Part shown: positions 35,484 to 44,841 of the stretch, piece by piece
How the letters are laid out: each line of letters starts with the position of its first letter
Numbering within the stretch: position 1 is the first letter of the stretch
Assembly: GCF_016406125.1 (NCBI RefSeq)
Contig: NZ_CP066339.1
Coordinates: forward strand, 2,914,001-2,978,000
Source of the DNA: Alicyclobacillus sp. SO9
Lineage (GTDB): Bacteria > Bacillota > Bacilli > Alicyclobacillales > Alicyclobacillaceae
DNA: 64,000 nucleotides
Direction of reading: 5' to 3'
The notes under the pieces: generated by a model
What the model saw: only the letters and a program-made list of their open reading frames with translations
What the model was told of the DNA's origin: nothing
Databases searched by the model: none
Program-made: the position numbers and the translations under genes

Positions 35484-36035
35484 CTAGCATCCCAATGATT
35501 CCCACTCGCGTCGCAAAATGCCCATTTTGATTGCATCAAAATACTTCCCTGCTACAATTCTCGCATCCCTTATCCTCGCCTCTGGCTTCATTCCGAGTTT
35601 CTCTGCCACTCGCATCATTCTTACATTCCCTGACCAGGTCGACATGCCTAACCTGTGTAATTCTGTCGACTCAAACAAAAAGTCAATCCACAACTTATAC
35701 GCTTCAGTACCGTAGCCGCCGTTCCAATAGTGTATATCGTAAATGACAATTCCCGTCTCAAGCCAATTCGTGTTTTTGTCGATCCAATACGCCACCACAT
35801 CCCCCACCGCTTTGTCATCAGCTCGAATCACAAGAGAAGACGGGACATTCGGCAAAACCTCCTGGAACCAAAGCCGTCTATATTCTTCCTTTGTAATGTG
35901 GTTTTGCTGGATGTACGGCCCGTTCCATTTCTTCGCTTCCTGTTTCTTTTCTTCATACTTCCAAAAATACAACTCGTCGATGTCTTCATCTGTCGGCTTA
36001 CGGAGAACGACCTTCTCTCCAACTATCTCAATCAT
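35484..36035 (-). CDS. GNAT acetyltransferase
   Basis: A 183-residue acetyltransferase of the RimJ/RimL group. EKVVLRKPTDEDIDELYFW opens the fold, IYDIHYWNGGYGTEAYKLW is the acetyl-CoA loop, and VRMMRVAEKLGMK is the closing motif. GGAGG lies about 11 bases before the ATG. The substrate is unknown. It is separated by 35 bases from the small membrane-protein gene downstream. Confidence 0.87.
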   Translation of the reverse strand: MIEIVGEKVVLRKPTDEDIDELYFWKYEEKKQEAKKWNGPYIQQNHITKEEYRRLWFQEVLPNVPSSLVIRADDKAVGDVVAYWIDKNTNWLETGIVIYDIHYWNGGYGTEAYKLWIDFLFESTELHRLGMSTWSGNVRMMRVAEKLGMKPEARIRDARIVAGKYFDAIKMGILRREWESLGC

Positions 36036-36131
36036 ATTTCAAGATACCTCCTCATGACTCCATCCCAAACACCGTTTTATGATGGTTGCATCTGTTTCGT
36101 CACAATTGTCTCATTCCCCCTCTAACTGCTT

Positions 36132-36956
36132 TCACGTGTTGAAAAGTCTTCCTTCCAACGCAGCAATATATCTGTCGACTGACCTCTTCACTGCCTCATC
36201 CGCCTCGTCGCGAATCACTCGATGGAAGGCATTATATATTCGTTTGAATTTGAGCGCCGACACACGATTGCCAATCTCCGCGACTTTTCTTGCAGGCAGT
36301 GGAATCAGATTAGGATAACTGTACATAAAGCTGACCCATCGCATGTCCGCAACCACCTGAATGATGTCTCCAGTAAGAAGGATGCCGTTGTCATTGTAGC
36401 CATGCTCCCAATGAAGGACAGTTCCACCTTCAAAATGCCCGCCAAGACGATGCAGTGTCAAGCCTTCCGACAGCTTCAGCACATCTCCTGACCAAAACTG
36501 GATGTGCCAATTGGGGCGCATGACCCATTTCCGGTCTGCTTCATGTATGTAGATGGGAACGTCTAGTGTCTCAGCCCATTCAACTTGCGTAGAGTAGTAA
36601 TGGGGATGGGACAGAGCCATCGCGTTGATCCCGCCTTCTCGCCGAACCGCACGCAGTGTTTCGTCATCCATGTATGTAATACAGTCCCACAGCAGACTGA
36701 AATCGTTTGTTTTGACAACATAAGCAGTCTGTCCAATGGCGAATCTCGGTGTGGTTGTGACGCTGTACAGGCCGTCTTCTTCGTACAGAAATTCATTTCT
36801 GAAGGTCCCGCTATGCGTCATTTCCTCTAACGTCGTCCAAGATTGTCCGTTCGGATTCACATACTGCCGTTCCTCATTACAGATTTGACACTCATCCGGC
36901 GGACTCTCAGACTCTGTATATTGAGTTCCGCAGGTAGTACAGATAAACTTGGACAC
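36132..36956 (-). CDS. Metallo-beta-lactamase-fold hydrolase with N-terminal zinc ribbon
   Basis: A 274-residue protein. Residues 1-30 hold two Cys pairs (C6-x2-C9 and C23-x2-C26), a rubredoxin-like zinc ribbon. The rest follows the MBL fold: the metal motif appears as SHPHYYS in place of the usual H-x-H-x-D-H, followed by HRLGGHFEGG and LLTGDIIQV, so some metal ligands are kept and others changed. Relatives of unknown substrate exist in Bacilli. Transcribed alone. Confidence 0.85.
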   Translation of the reverse strand: MSKFICTTCGTQYTESESPPDECQICNEERQYVNPNGQSWTTLEEMTHSGTFRNEFLYEEDGLYSVTTTPRFAIGQTAYVVKTNDFSLLWDCITYMDDETLRAVRREGGINAMALSHPHYYSTQVEWAETLDVPIYIHEADRKWVMRPNWHIQFWSGDVLKLSEGLTLHRLGGHFEGGTVLHWEHGYNDNGILLTGDIIQVVADMRWVSFMYSYPNLIPLPARKVAEIGNRVSALKFKRIYNAFHRVIRDEADEAVKRSVDRYIAALEGRLFNT

Positions 36957-37067
36957 TTAAATGCCTCCTCTTCACTTCTTCATCGTTATATAGATCATAA
37001 TGAAACAACCTAATATTCTTTGACTTTCTCACAATCTAAACAAAGTTACGGTTTGCAATGTAAAGCA

Positions 37068-37688
37068 TTATTCTATCTCTAAACGCAACTGCTGTATGTA
37101 TTCCTTAATAAATTGTGTTCGTCTCATCGCCATTTCTCTGGCAACACGGGTATGCATTGAGTCTGTGAGTCGAAACAGCTTTATGTATACGTGATCGATC
37201 CCATACTTTTTATCATCAGGCTCACGATTCTGAGCAAAAGGGTCCGCTAAATCATAGAACGGTGTCTTCATTTGCTGGCACGTTGCAAACAATCTTGCAA
37301 TCCCAATTGCCCCCAATGCATCGAGCCTATCGGCATCTTGTAGGACTTTCCCTTCAATGTGGTCCGGAACCACACCTCTGGAAAATGAATGAAAGCGGAT
37401 GCTATCCAGCACCTTTTCACGCTTGCTGCCGGGGGAATCAAATCTATCAAGAACTTCACTAGCATGTTCCGCGCAAATATCGCCGGAAAGGTGAGAAAGC
37501 GGATGACCCTTCGGGTAATTAAAAAGTTCATGGAGTAATACAGCGGGTATCACAACATCAGCGTCTGCGGGAACCTCCTCCATGATGGACTGTGCGTTCT
37601 TTAAAACACGTTCAACATGAAGGAAATCGTGTGCCGCGTCATCCGACGATCTCTCTCTTGCAACCAGCAACAATTCTTCATACTTCAT
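37068..37688 (-). CDS. HD-domain phosphohydrolase (YedJ-like)
   Basis: A 206-residue HD-superfamily protein. HDFLHVERV gives the first His, and the paired motif reads LLHELFNYPKGHP, with Glu where the family has Asp. HSFS and LQDADRLDALGAIGIAR follow the YedJ pattern closely. Such enzymes hydrolyse nucleotide or other phosphates. The His-Asp to His-Glu change may alter metal binding but Glu can still ligate. GGAGGAA lies 10 bases upstream of the ATG. Confidence 0.87.
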   Translation of the reverse strand: MKYEELLLVARERSSDDAAHDFLHVERVLKNAQSIMEEVPADADVVIPAVLLHELFNYPKGHPLSHLSGDICAEHASEVLDRFDSPGSKREKVLDSIRFHSFSRGVVPDHIEGKVLQDADRLDALGAIGIARLFATCQQMKTPFYDLADPFAQNREPDDKKYGIDHVYIKLFRLTDSMHTRVAREMAMRRTQFIKEYIQQLRLEIE

Positions 37689-37772
37689 AGGGCAAGTTCC
37701 TCCGTTTCAGGCTGCCGGACAAATGCTGGACAGTAGCTCTAGAAGATAACCTCTTCTCAATGAGGAACCGAA

Positions 37773-38219
37773 TCAGAGCGGCAAATAGTGCGTTGTGTTT
37801 TCGTACCTGTCATCTGCTAGGAACCCCATCTTTCTATAGAACTGGTCTGCAACTGGATTGTCCGTCCGCAGTGTTAACATATCATACGAAGATCGAGCTT
37901 CTTGGATAATCGCCTCAACTAATAATCTACCAAAACCCATCTTCCGAAAGTCTGGATGTACGTACAGGCGACGAACTCTTCCAACACGGCCAGCCCGTAC
38001 ATACGGGTCTTGATTCAGACCGCCGACGGCAACCATCCTCGCGCCTGTCTGTACAGTAAACAAGGCTGCTCCATCGGAATCAAAGCGATTGTCTCCACTG
38101 CCGTAATCCTCATAGAGCCTCCTCACAAAGCGGAAGCCTTCCGTTTCGCTTGCGAGCACTAAAGGATACACGTCATTTAGATTGAGTTGATAAGTCCGGG
38201 TTATGCGGGACTTCGGCAA
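37773..38219 (-). CDS. GNAT acetyltransferase
   Basis: A 148-residue single-domain acetyltransferase. VRRLYVHPDFRKMGFGRLLVEAI is the acetyl-CoA loop (split by the G-x-G turn) and NPVADQFYRKMGF the closing motif. The start is TTG behind AGAGGTG at 5 bases. An acetyltransferase remnant lies just upstream. The substrate is unknown. Confidence 0.87.
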   Translation of the reverse strand: MPKSRITRTYQLNLNDVYPLVLASETEGFRFVRRLYEDYGSGDNRFDSDGAALFTVQTGARMVAVGGLNQDPYVRAGRVGRVRRLYVHPDFRKMGFGRLLVEAIIQEARSSYDMLTLRTDNPVADQFYRKMGFLADDRYENTTHYLPL

Positions 38220-38248
38220 GTGGACACCTCTTTGCGTTCGCTCTTCGT

Positions 38249-38422
38249 TTACGGTGACTCATACTCCATGAACATCCACATCCACTCAGGCGACATGTCG
38301 TCTGTCAAATGCTGCACATTGGTAAATCCCACTGACCGATAACAGCTCAATGCTGCAACGTTTTCCGGATAGATTCTTAAAAAAGCTGATGAAAAGCCGT
38401 ATTGACCTTCAAAAGGATAATT
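38249..38422 (-). pseudogene. C-terminal remnant of a GNAT acetyltransferase
   Basis: A 57-codon open stretch without a start codon, bounded upstream by an in-frame TGA. It encodes the closing part of a GNAT fold (NVAALSCYRSVGF) and an acidic end. The N-terminal two-thirds, including the cofactor loop, is missing. It lies beside an intact GNAT gene, but the sequences differ, so it is not a simple tandem copy. Confidence 0.6.
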
Positions 38423-38628
38423 TCAATCGAATGTGATTCACTAATTATACCATTCCTTCCTTTACTACATCTGTCAGAGAACTGTCGACAATCTACCAAG
38501 CCCAGTCAGGCAATGGTGTCGACGGACATCAGCCTTAGGACTGACGTGACCGTCATTCCTAAGCTGGATACAGACAGGCGTATATTCCGATATACTTAGC
38601 GATATCAAGGAATGTGGAGGTGCAGTCA

Positions 38629-40389
38629 ATGTCAGAGAGTAATAGAGATGCTTTGTCTTCCCTGTCAAATCAAGACAAGGAGAAGCTTGACGAGATTCAG
38701 GCGTATTTGCAAAACAGCCTTGACGAGTTGCACATCGCGGGTACAGCAGTAGCGATTGTAAAGGACGGCAACGTGATTTTACAGGAAGGTTTTGGCTTAC
38801 GGGACGTCGAGCAGGGATTACCTGTCACCAAGGACACCTTGTTCGCCATTGGATCGAGCACGAAAGCATTCACCACAACGTCTTTGGCAATGCTGGTTGA
38901 CGACGGGAAGCTGGAGTGGGATGCACCCGTTTCGTCCTATTTACCAGAGTTCGAGTTGCACGACAAGTACGCCAGTGAACATGCCACACTGAGGGATTTA
39001 GCGACGCACCGAGTAGGGCTTCCCCGCCACGATCTCGTTTGGTACAAGGCCCCGATTTCCCGCCAGGAGATTCTAAAGCGTCTGCGTTACCTCCCATTCA
39101 CAAAGCCGTTTCGCACCACTTTCCAATACCAGAACATGATGTACATGACACTTGGATACCTAGTGGGCAAAGTGTCAGGGGAGGGCTGGGAGCATTTTGT
39201 GAAGTCCCGTGTACTCACACCCCTTGGCATGCACAGAACCAATTTCTCAGTCAACCAGTCCCAACAAGACGCTGACTTTGCGAAACCATACAAGTTTGTG
39301 GATGAAGAGATTCAAGAGATGCCGTTTGCCAATCTTGACGCCCTCGGACCTGCGGGATCCATCAACTCGTCCGTGTCTGAGATGATAGAGTGGGTGAAGT
39401 TGCACCTGGGAAAGGGCAAACACAATGGTTCCCAGTTGGTGAGTGAAAACAATGTAGTACAAATGCATACACCTCATATTCCCGCCGCAAACGAGAATCT
39501 CGACAATCGTGTTCTATTTCAAAGCTACGCCCTCGGCTGGTTCACCGAAGTTTACGGCGGCCGACACATTGTACATCACGGCGGCAATATCGATGGGTTC
39601 AGTGCTATCGTAGCCATGGTTCCGGAGGAGCAACTAGGCGTTGTCGTGTTAACCAATCAGCAGCAAAGCCTCCTGCCCCGGGCCGCAGCCTATACGATAT
39701 TTGATAAATTTCTTGGTCTTACAGCCGTCGACTGGAACGGAAAAGGAAAGGAGTACATGGAAAAGATTGCGGCTTCCATGCGAGAAGGCTCAAACAGCGA
39801 TGAGGAGAATCGAGTCAAAGCGACGCACCCCTCTCACACTCTGACTGATTATGTTGGAGAATTCGCTCATCCTGCGTATGGTGTCGTTTCCGTCACTTTG
39901 GACAACGAGACACTGCTCCTCAGCCATCATTCACAGGAGAAACCTCTTCTACTTGAACACTTTCACTATGATGTCTTCGCTATGACCATCGGTGACGGAG
40001 ACACGGCTCAACAATACAAAGTTCAGTTTCACACAGATGTCCGCGGAACAATTGCAAGTCTCTACATCCAGTTTGAACTGCTGCTCGACGCTTTCGAGTT
40101 TGTTCGAAAGCCTTCAGTCGAGTCGCTGTCCAGAGAGGTCCTTAATCAATACGTTGGCACCTACGACTTAAATGGTGCGGACGTCACGGTTGCCCTTCGT
40201 AAAGACGACACGCTGGTGGTCACTGTACCCGGTCAGCCCGCCTATGAGTTGGTGCCCGTAGCCAATGCAGAATTTGATATTAAAGCCCTGCCAGGCTTCT
40301 CAGTTCAATTTGTCATGGACGACAGCGGAGTCTGTTCTGAGGTGAATTTTAAACAGCCAAATGGAACGTTTGTCCTGAAACGGCGCTGA
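38629..40389 (+). CDS. Serine hydrolase, beta-lactamase / penicillin-binding class C family
   Basis: A 586-residue enzyme. The class C motifs are complete: S-x-x-K in GSSTKAFT (about 83-86), Y-x-N in FQYQNMMY, and H-x-G in HHGGNIDGF. A C-terminal DUF3471-like region (about 400-586) follows. No signal peptide is seen, so the protein may be cytoplasmic. Relatives act as esterases or D-aminopeptidases rather than beta-lactamases. The ATG at 38629 has GGAGGTG six bases upstream. Transcribed alone, with a terminator-like hairpin after it. Confidence 0.9.
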   Translation: MSESNRDALSSLSNQDKEKLDEIQAYLQNSLDELHIAGTAVAIVKDGNVILQEGFGLRDVEQGLPVTKDTLFAIGSSTKAFTTTSLAMLVDDGKLEWDAPVSSYLPEFELHDKYASEHATLRDLATHRVGLPRHDLVWYKAPISRQEILKRLRYLPFTKPFRTTFQYQNMMYMTLGYLVGKVSGEGWEHFVKSRVLTPLGMHRTNFSVNQSQQDADFAKPYKFVDEEIQEMPFANLDALGPAGSINSSVSEMIEWVKLHLGKGKHNGSQLVSENNVVQMHTPHIPAANENLDNRVLFQSYALGWFTEVYGGRHIVHHGGNIDGFSAIVAMVPEEQLGVVVLTNQQQSLLPRAAAYTIFDKFLGLTAVDWNGKGKEYMEKIAASMREGSNSDEENRVKATHPSHTLTDYVGEFAHPAYGVVSVTLDNETLLLSHHSQEKPLLLEHFHYDVFAMTIGDGDTAQQYKVQFHTDVRGTIASLYIQFELLLDAFEFVRKPSVESLSREVLNQYVGTYDLNGADVTVALRKDDTLVVTVPGQPAYELVPVANAEFDIKALPGFSVQFVMDDSGVCSEVNFKQPNGTFVLKRR

Positions 40390-40427
40390 CGATGTACCTT
40401 AAAGTATAGAGGGGGACATAACCTGAA

Positions 40428-40481
40428 GGGGCTCAACGGAATCTGACAGGACCAACGGAATGCCCGCGAGCCCTTTTAAAG
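40428..40481 (+). terminator. Hairpin after the serine hydrolase
   Basis: GGGCTC and GAGCCC arms close a long loop and are followed by TTTTAAAG. The loop contains two direct copies of CAACGGAAT. Probably the terminator of the serine hydrolase gene. Confidence 0.5.
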
Positions 40482-40484
40482 AAG

Positions 40485-41357
40485 TTATGCATCAACTGAA
40501 GATGCGGGGATGCACCGGTCAATAAAACGAAAACACCTTTCGATATATTCTTCGGGATGACTTTGGAATGCGCCTTCATGGTCTGTGCCAGAGACTTCCC
40601 AATATTCCGTTTGCGTCCACTGAGACAGCCACCTACCATTTGCGACGGGAATCGAGGAATCTTCTGAACCATGAATTACGAGCAGAGGCCTGTTTGCGAC
40701 ACTGCGTATCCGTTTTGGAAAGTACCCAGTAAACAACCAAAAGAACGCTGGCACAAGGACAAAAAATAACTTTGGAAGATGCAGCATTTGTTGATACATA
40801 GTCGCAAAGGAATCAAATGCGCTCACAAACGCACTGTCAGTGATAGCGCAGTCAATTCGATTCCCGGTCTCACCCAATGCCGACAAGGTTGCGTGCCCGC
40901 CCGCGGAGAATCCCCAGACAATGATAGGACCATCCCCCCAAGACCGCACCCAATCCACTACAGTTAGTACGTCATTAGATTCGGCGGAGCCGCCGGTATA
41001 AGGCCTGCTGCCGCTTACATACCCCAAATCAAACAAGACAGTATTCATTTTGCGTTGATAGACTTCCTTTGCCAATCCCAGAAATGGTACCCAGGGTTCT
41101 TCCCTGGACCCTGCCCATCCGTGGACAAATATCACAGTTGGGCGAGCCCGGTTGGTAGGAATGAGCCATCCTGAAAGTCTTCCAGCAATCTTCACGTCTT
41201 CAAAGGGAAGCCCGTACTCAGCTGGCGTTGTCGTCATGGCTGCTCGACTAGGATAGTGACGCGCCGGCCGGGTCGGGTACCATCCCAGCACAGCATTACC
41301 TGCTATCCAAGCCAATAGTATCAGGACAACAGCGACGACAACTATCGCCCATATCAC
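40485..41357 (-). CDS. Alpha/beta hydrolase
   Basis: A 290-residue hydrolase with one N-terminal membrane helix (about 1-23). FVHGWAGSREE is the oxyanion region, GFSAGGHATL the nucleophile elbow (Ser), LVIHGSEDSSIP supplies the Asp and GTDHEGAF the His. The triad is complete. The substrate may be a lipid or ester at the membrane face. The start is GTG behind AAAGGAA. Relatives are annotated as YqkD/FrsA-like hydrolases. Confidence 0.88.
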   Translation of the reverse strand: MIWAIVVVAVVLILLAWIAGNAVLGWYPTRPARHYPSRAAMTTTPAEYGLPFEDVKIAGRLSGWLIPTNRARPTVIFVHGWAGSREEPWVPFLGLAKEVYQRKMNTVLFDLGYVSGSRPYTGGSAESNDVLTVVDWVRSWGDGPIIVWGFSAGGHATLSALGETGNRIDCAITDSAFVSAFDSFATMYQQMLHLPKLFFVLVPAFFWLFTGYFPKRIRSVANRPLLVIHGSEDSSIPVANGRWLSQWTQTEYWEVSGTDHEGAFQSHPEEYIERCFRFIDRCIPASSVDA

Positions 41358-41396
41358 GAGAGTTCCTTTCTTTTCGTAGGTTTGAATGCTTGAGAC

Positions 41397-41798
41397 TCAG
41401 TACATACGCGGAATACCATAGGCCCTGTCCACCTTTTCAAATCCAATTTTCGGGTAGTACTCCTCTGCCGTTTCGGCAGCTACAAGCAGAAGTTTCACAC
41501 CTGGTCCAATTTCTTCTCGGACTTGCCGCATCAGTTCTTTCCCTATTCCCATGCGCTGAAACTGCTTGTCCACCGCCAAATCAGACAGGTAGCAGCACCA
41601 CGCAAAGTCTGTCAGCCCTCTTGCTATCCCAACGAGTCTTCCATTCAATCTCGCAGTGACAATCAAGTTCGAATTGTCTATCATGCTTTGAATCCGCTGT
41701 GTGTCATCGACAGGACGACGAATACCAGCGTTTCGAAACACATCTGCAACCTCGGCTGCATTCAAGTCTGTGACAAACTCATATCTGACTTGCTCCAT
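41397..41798 (-). CDS. GNAT acetyltransferase
   Basis: A 133-residue acetyltransferase. LSDLAVDKQFQRMGIGKEL is the cofactor loop, and the end EEYYPKIGFEKVDRAYGI is typical of the small GNAT group. The ATG at 41798 fits the family start; GGGAGG lies 12 bases upstream, rather far. The frame is open to 41915, which I consider unlikely. Confidence 0.82.
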   Translation of the reverse strand: MEQVRYEFVTDLNAAEVADVFRNAGIRRPVDDTQRIQSMIDNSNLIVTARLNGRLVGIARGLTDFAWCCYLSDLAVDKQFQRMGIGKELMRQVREEIGPGVKLLLVAAETAEEYYPKIGFEKVDRAYGIPRMY

Positions 41799-41914
41799 GA
41801 CTCTTTTGTGCCTCCCGTAAGCTGATTTCGAGACAAATGGAAAACAAAATGAATCTGTTTGAAGGTATATGTATTTCCTCTGATACGGCACTGCAAAATT
41901 CATGTACTCAATCA

Positions 41915-41948
41915 TGGCTTCTGCCAGACGAAAATCTGGCAGAAGCCA
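41915..41948 (-). terminator. Strong hairpin downstream of ppaC
   Basis: A perfect 14-bp stem (41915-41928 with 41935-41948) and a CGAAAA loop. No T-run follows, but its position after the ppaC stop suggests termination or mRNA 3'-end protection. Confidence 0.65.
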
Positions 41949-41986
41949 CTAGAGCTATTCTCTGGAACGACTGCGAATACATATCG

Positions 41987-42916
41987 CTAGGTCAAGGCTT
42001 TTGTCAAAGCAGGTACAATTTGCTTTTTACGCGAGACGATACCGTCAAGCGGAACTTGATTGTCTTCAAAGGCGGCATTGAAGGCCTGCTCGACAGCAGC
42101 CTTTTGCGAACCACTGGCCAATCCGACAGAGTTATTGTCAAGAATATTGGTCACGGTCACAAGGAACAAATCAAGCTCTCTTTCTGCCACGCGCGACTCC
42201 ATCTGCTTCAAAACCTCTGCCTTTCGACTGAGCACATCTTGAACATCCACTACGTTCACTTGGGCAACTTCAACCTTGTGTGCCCCCATCTGAAACTCTT
42301 TGACATCTCGTGAAATTAGCTGTTCTGCGCTGGTTTTACTCACGTCAGCACCAGCTTTTAGCATCTTCATTCCATATTCATTCAGGTCAACCTCTGCAAT
42401 GTCTGCCAATTCACGGGCAGCTTCCACATCTTCAGAAGTGCAGGTGGGTGACTTTAGTAACAAGGTGTCAGAAATGATGGCGGACAACATAAGACCGGCA
42501 ATCTGTTTGGGAATAGTCTTTCCATTTTCCTTGTACATTTTGGTTAATATAGTGGCCGTGCAACCGACCGGCTCCGCCCGATAGTATAAGGGACCGGAGG
42601 TCTCGAAATTCGAAATGCGATGGTGGTCAATCACCTCTATTACCGATACTGCGTCTCTGTCTTCGACGCTCTGCTGTTTTTCATTGTGATCGACCAGTAT
42701 GACCTGGCTCACTTCGTTGCCAACGGTTTCTACGAGCCTAGGCGCTTCCTGTTTAAAGTAGTCGAGAACATATTGAGTTTCGTCATTAACTTGACCTAAC
42801 CGTACTGCTTCGACCGATGTACCCAACTGGGTTTTCAAATCAGCGTACGCTACAGCCGAGCATATGGCGTCTGTGTCAGGACTCTTGTGACCAAAAATTA
42901 GTGTTTTCTCCAACAC
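41987..42916 (-). CDS. ppaC: Manganese-dependent inorganic pyrophosphatase (family II)
   Basis: A 309-residue DHH-family pyrophosphatase that splits pyrophosphate and drives biosynthesis. [13 protein letters not shown] (8-20) gives the first metal ligands, VDHNE and the DHH motif IDHHRISNF the next, and the C-terminal DHHA2 domain has SRKKQIVP with the catalytic Arg-Lys-Lys. There is no CBS insert. The start is TTG behind GGAGGAT at 6 bases. Confidence 0.96.
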   Translation of the reverse strand: MLEKTLIFGHKSPDTDAICSAVAYADLKTQLGTSVEAVRLGQVNDETQYVLDYFKQEAPRLVETVGNEVSQVILVDHNEKQQSVEDRDAVSVIEVIDHHRISNFETSGPLYYRAEPVGCTATILTKMYKENGKTIPKQIAGLMLSAIISDTLLLKSPTCTSEDVEAARELADIAEVDLNEYGMKMLKAGADVSKTSAEQLISRDVKEFQMGAHKVEVAQVNVVDVQDVLSRKAEVLKQMESRVAERELDLFLVTVTNILDNNSVGLASGSQKAAVEQAFNAAFEDNQVPLDGIVSRKKQIVPALTKALT

Positions 42917-43193
42917 ACATCCTCCTTTAATTCACCAATCTACACATTGTACCTTGTAAGCGGGCCAGTCAAACCAGCCGAGCCATACATGTGATCCATA
43001 CACTAAGATAACACGAGTAAAATATAATAGAATAGATCAGTCAATCCTGTGGACTGGCTGGCCTCTATTATACGGCTTTTATTCAACGTCGTACCACAAC
43101 CAGATGGACCTGGACTCTATTTGTAATGTTTCCGTGGTAAGAATCGTCTATTTAGGTGTCAGAAACAACAGGGTCTTACAGGAGGGGGATTAC

Positions 43194-44519
43194 TTGGAGT
43201 ACCGCGTAAAATGGGTACATGGTCGTTCCTATGCTTCCTGGATATTGATTACAATGAATGTTCTCTGGTACCTGGTGGTTGAAGGCAAGACAGGTCGCTC
43301 ACCCTTAGGATTGATAGCGGCTGGAGCCGTTGACTACCACGATGTTGTAATCGGACATGAGTGGTGGAGGCTGATTTCAGCAGACTTTGTCCACCTGAAT
43401 CTTACGCACATCGGTTTTAACATGGTTGCGCTGGCTTTTGTTGCAGGAATTGAAGTGGTAGCGCAATCGTGGACATTCATTACAGTCTATGTCCTCTCTG
43501 GCATCATCGGCAATCTCGCCCAAGTGTTGTTATATCCTCATAACACGGTTTCTGCAGGAGCCTCCGGGGCTATTATGGGGCTTTATGGGATGGCCTTGTA
43601 TATGGGGATAAAGGGAATACTTCCTGTCGCAGTCAGAAATCAAGTCATTGTTCTATTTGTAGTCAATGTCGTGTATGGTTTCTCCACACCGCATATCGGG
43701 AATGGCGCGCATATCGGCGGCTTCTTTACTGGGTTGCTGCTCGCGGGGCCGCTATTACAAATGAAGCGTATTTCATATCGACATGTAGTAAATGTCACAG
43801 GATTTATTGCAGCAATTCTATCAGTAATCGCGTTATTTTTAGCTTATCATAACGGGCAGCATACCGAGACCCGGCTGCGTAGTAATCCACTTAGTATTCT
43901 AAGCAAACTTTCAAAGGCTAATTCATCTCAACTAAACTCTACCTCGGGACCGAGGATTTCAGCAGGTACCACCGCTGCAGATGGCCGCCACAACGCAGGC
44001 ACAACTTCGAACGCCCCAAGCGGGATGTCGCAGCCGTCTTCAACGGCAACTTCTAAGTCACCGTCGAGTGCAGTATCGGATGCCCACTCGAGCACAGGTA
44101 CTTTTACCTCTCCTCGTCGCCCCAACCCTGTGCAGGAGTTTAAGACAGAGTTCAATAAGACATTGCAAAATTATACTGAGATACGAGCACAGTACACGCG
44201 GTATCATAGCCAATATGATACGAAGGCGATTACAGAATCCAAGTATTACAGCGATATAAGCCGTCTGGTTTCTCCTCTGGAGGCCGATGGAAACCAACTG
44301 AGGTATCTCCAGATGGTTGCACCTGCCAACGCAAAGAAAATGACGACAGAATTGAATCACAGTGCAACGTATTTTTATGGGTACATCGAGGTGTTAGCGT
44401 ACAGCCTCAAGATCTCAAAACCGTCGGAGGCAAAGAGAAGTTTGACATATCTTACAAAAAGCAACCAAGCCTTCAAACAGTTTCAAACCCTGCATAGAAC
44501 GTACCTTAAAGAGAACTAG
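43194..44519 (+). CDS. Rhomboid-family intramembrane serine protease with C-terminal extension
   Basis: A 441-residue protein. The rhomboid core (about 10-210) has six hydrophobic helices, HLNLTHIGFN, the catalytic Ser124 in GASGAIMGLYG and His173 in NGAHIGGFF. A Ser/Thr-rich linker (about 235-300) and a helical, charged C-terminal region of about 130 residues follow. The core cuts membrane proteins within helices; the C-terminal part has no recognised domain. The TTG at 43194 is chosen because AGGAGGGGG lies 5 bases upstream; the frame is open to 43104. Confidence 0.9.
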   Translation: MEYRVKWVHGRSYASWILITMNVLWYLVVEGKTGRSPLGLIAAGAVDYHDVVIGHEWWRLISADFVHLNLTHIGFNMVALAFVAGIEVVAQSWTFITVYVLSGIIGNLAQVLLYPHNTVSAGASGAIMGLYGMALYMGIKGILPVAVRNQVIVLFVVNVVYGFSTPHIGNGAHIGGFFTGLLLAGPLLQMKRISYRHVVNVTGFIAAILSVIALFLAYHNGQHTETRLRSNPLSILSKLSKANSSQLNSTSGPRISAGTTAADGRHNAGTTSNAPSGMSQPSSTATSKSPSSAVSDAHSSTGTFTSPRRPNPVQEFKTEFNKTLQNYTEIRAQYTRYHSQYDTKAITESKYYSDISRLVSPLEADGNQLRYLQMVAPANAKKMTTELNHSATYFYGYIEVLAYSLKISKPSEAKRSLTYLTKSNQAFKQFQTLHRTYLKEN

Positions 44520-44538
44520 CCTATCCTGCAGTTGCTGC

Positions 44539-44567
44539 TTGACAGAAAAAGTAAGGCTGTGTATAGT
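44539..44567 (+). promoter_or_regulatory. SigA-type promoter of proS
   Basis: TTGACA (44539-44544), a 17-bp spacer and TATAGT (44562-44567), 20 bases after the rhomboid stop and about 30 bases ahead of the T-box. Confidence 0.8.
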
Positions 44568-44595
44568 ACACAAAACTGAACCTGTCCTACTGCAT

Positions 44596-44822
44596 TGAGA
44601 AGGCCAGTACAAATGAGTGCGGATGTACAGAGAACCGACCGCTTGGTGAAAGGTTGGTCTTTCAAGTCATTTGGAACCCACCTTTGAGCAGATGATGATA
44701 AATCATCCGGATCCCCCCGTTACAAGGGAGCCTCACGGCGATTTGAGCGGGTCACGTTTGTGACCAATGAAGGTGGTAACACGAGGGTATGCCCCCGTCC
44801 TTTACGGACGGGGGTTATTTTA
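44596..44822 (+). promoter_or_regulatory. T-box riboswitch (Pro) of proS
   Basis: A stem CAAATGA/TCATTTG closes above a loop with specifier CCC (44677-44679) followed by A, matching Pro. The distal GGTGAAAG loop and AGAGA bulge are present. The T-box core GGTGGTAACACG is at 44772-44783, then a terminator. Charging state of tRNA-Pro(GGG) should set proS transcription. Confidence 0.9.
44792..44821 (+). terminator. Conditional terminator of the proS T-box
   Basis: Perfect 9-bp arms CCCCCGTCC (44792-44800) and GGACGGGGG (44806-44814) with loop TTTAC, then TTATTTT. Confidence 0.9.
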
Positions 44823-44841
44823 TTATCACGAGGTGATGAAG

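Noticed and set aside
38629-40389. A true beta-lactamase
   Set aside because: The class C motifs are shared by many esterases and peptidases, and no signal peptide is present.
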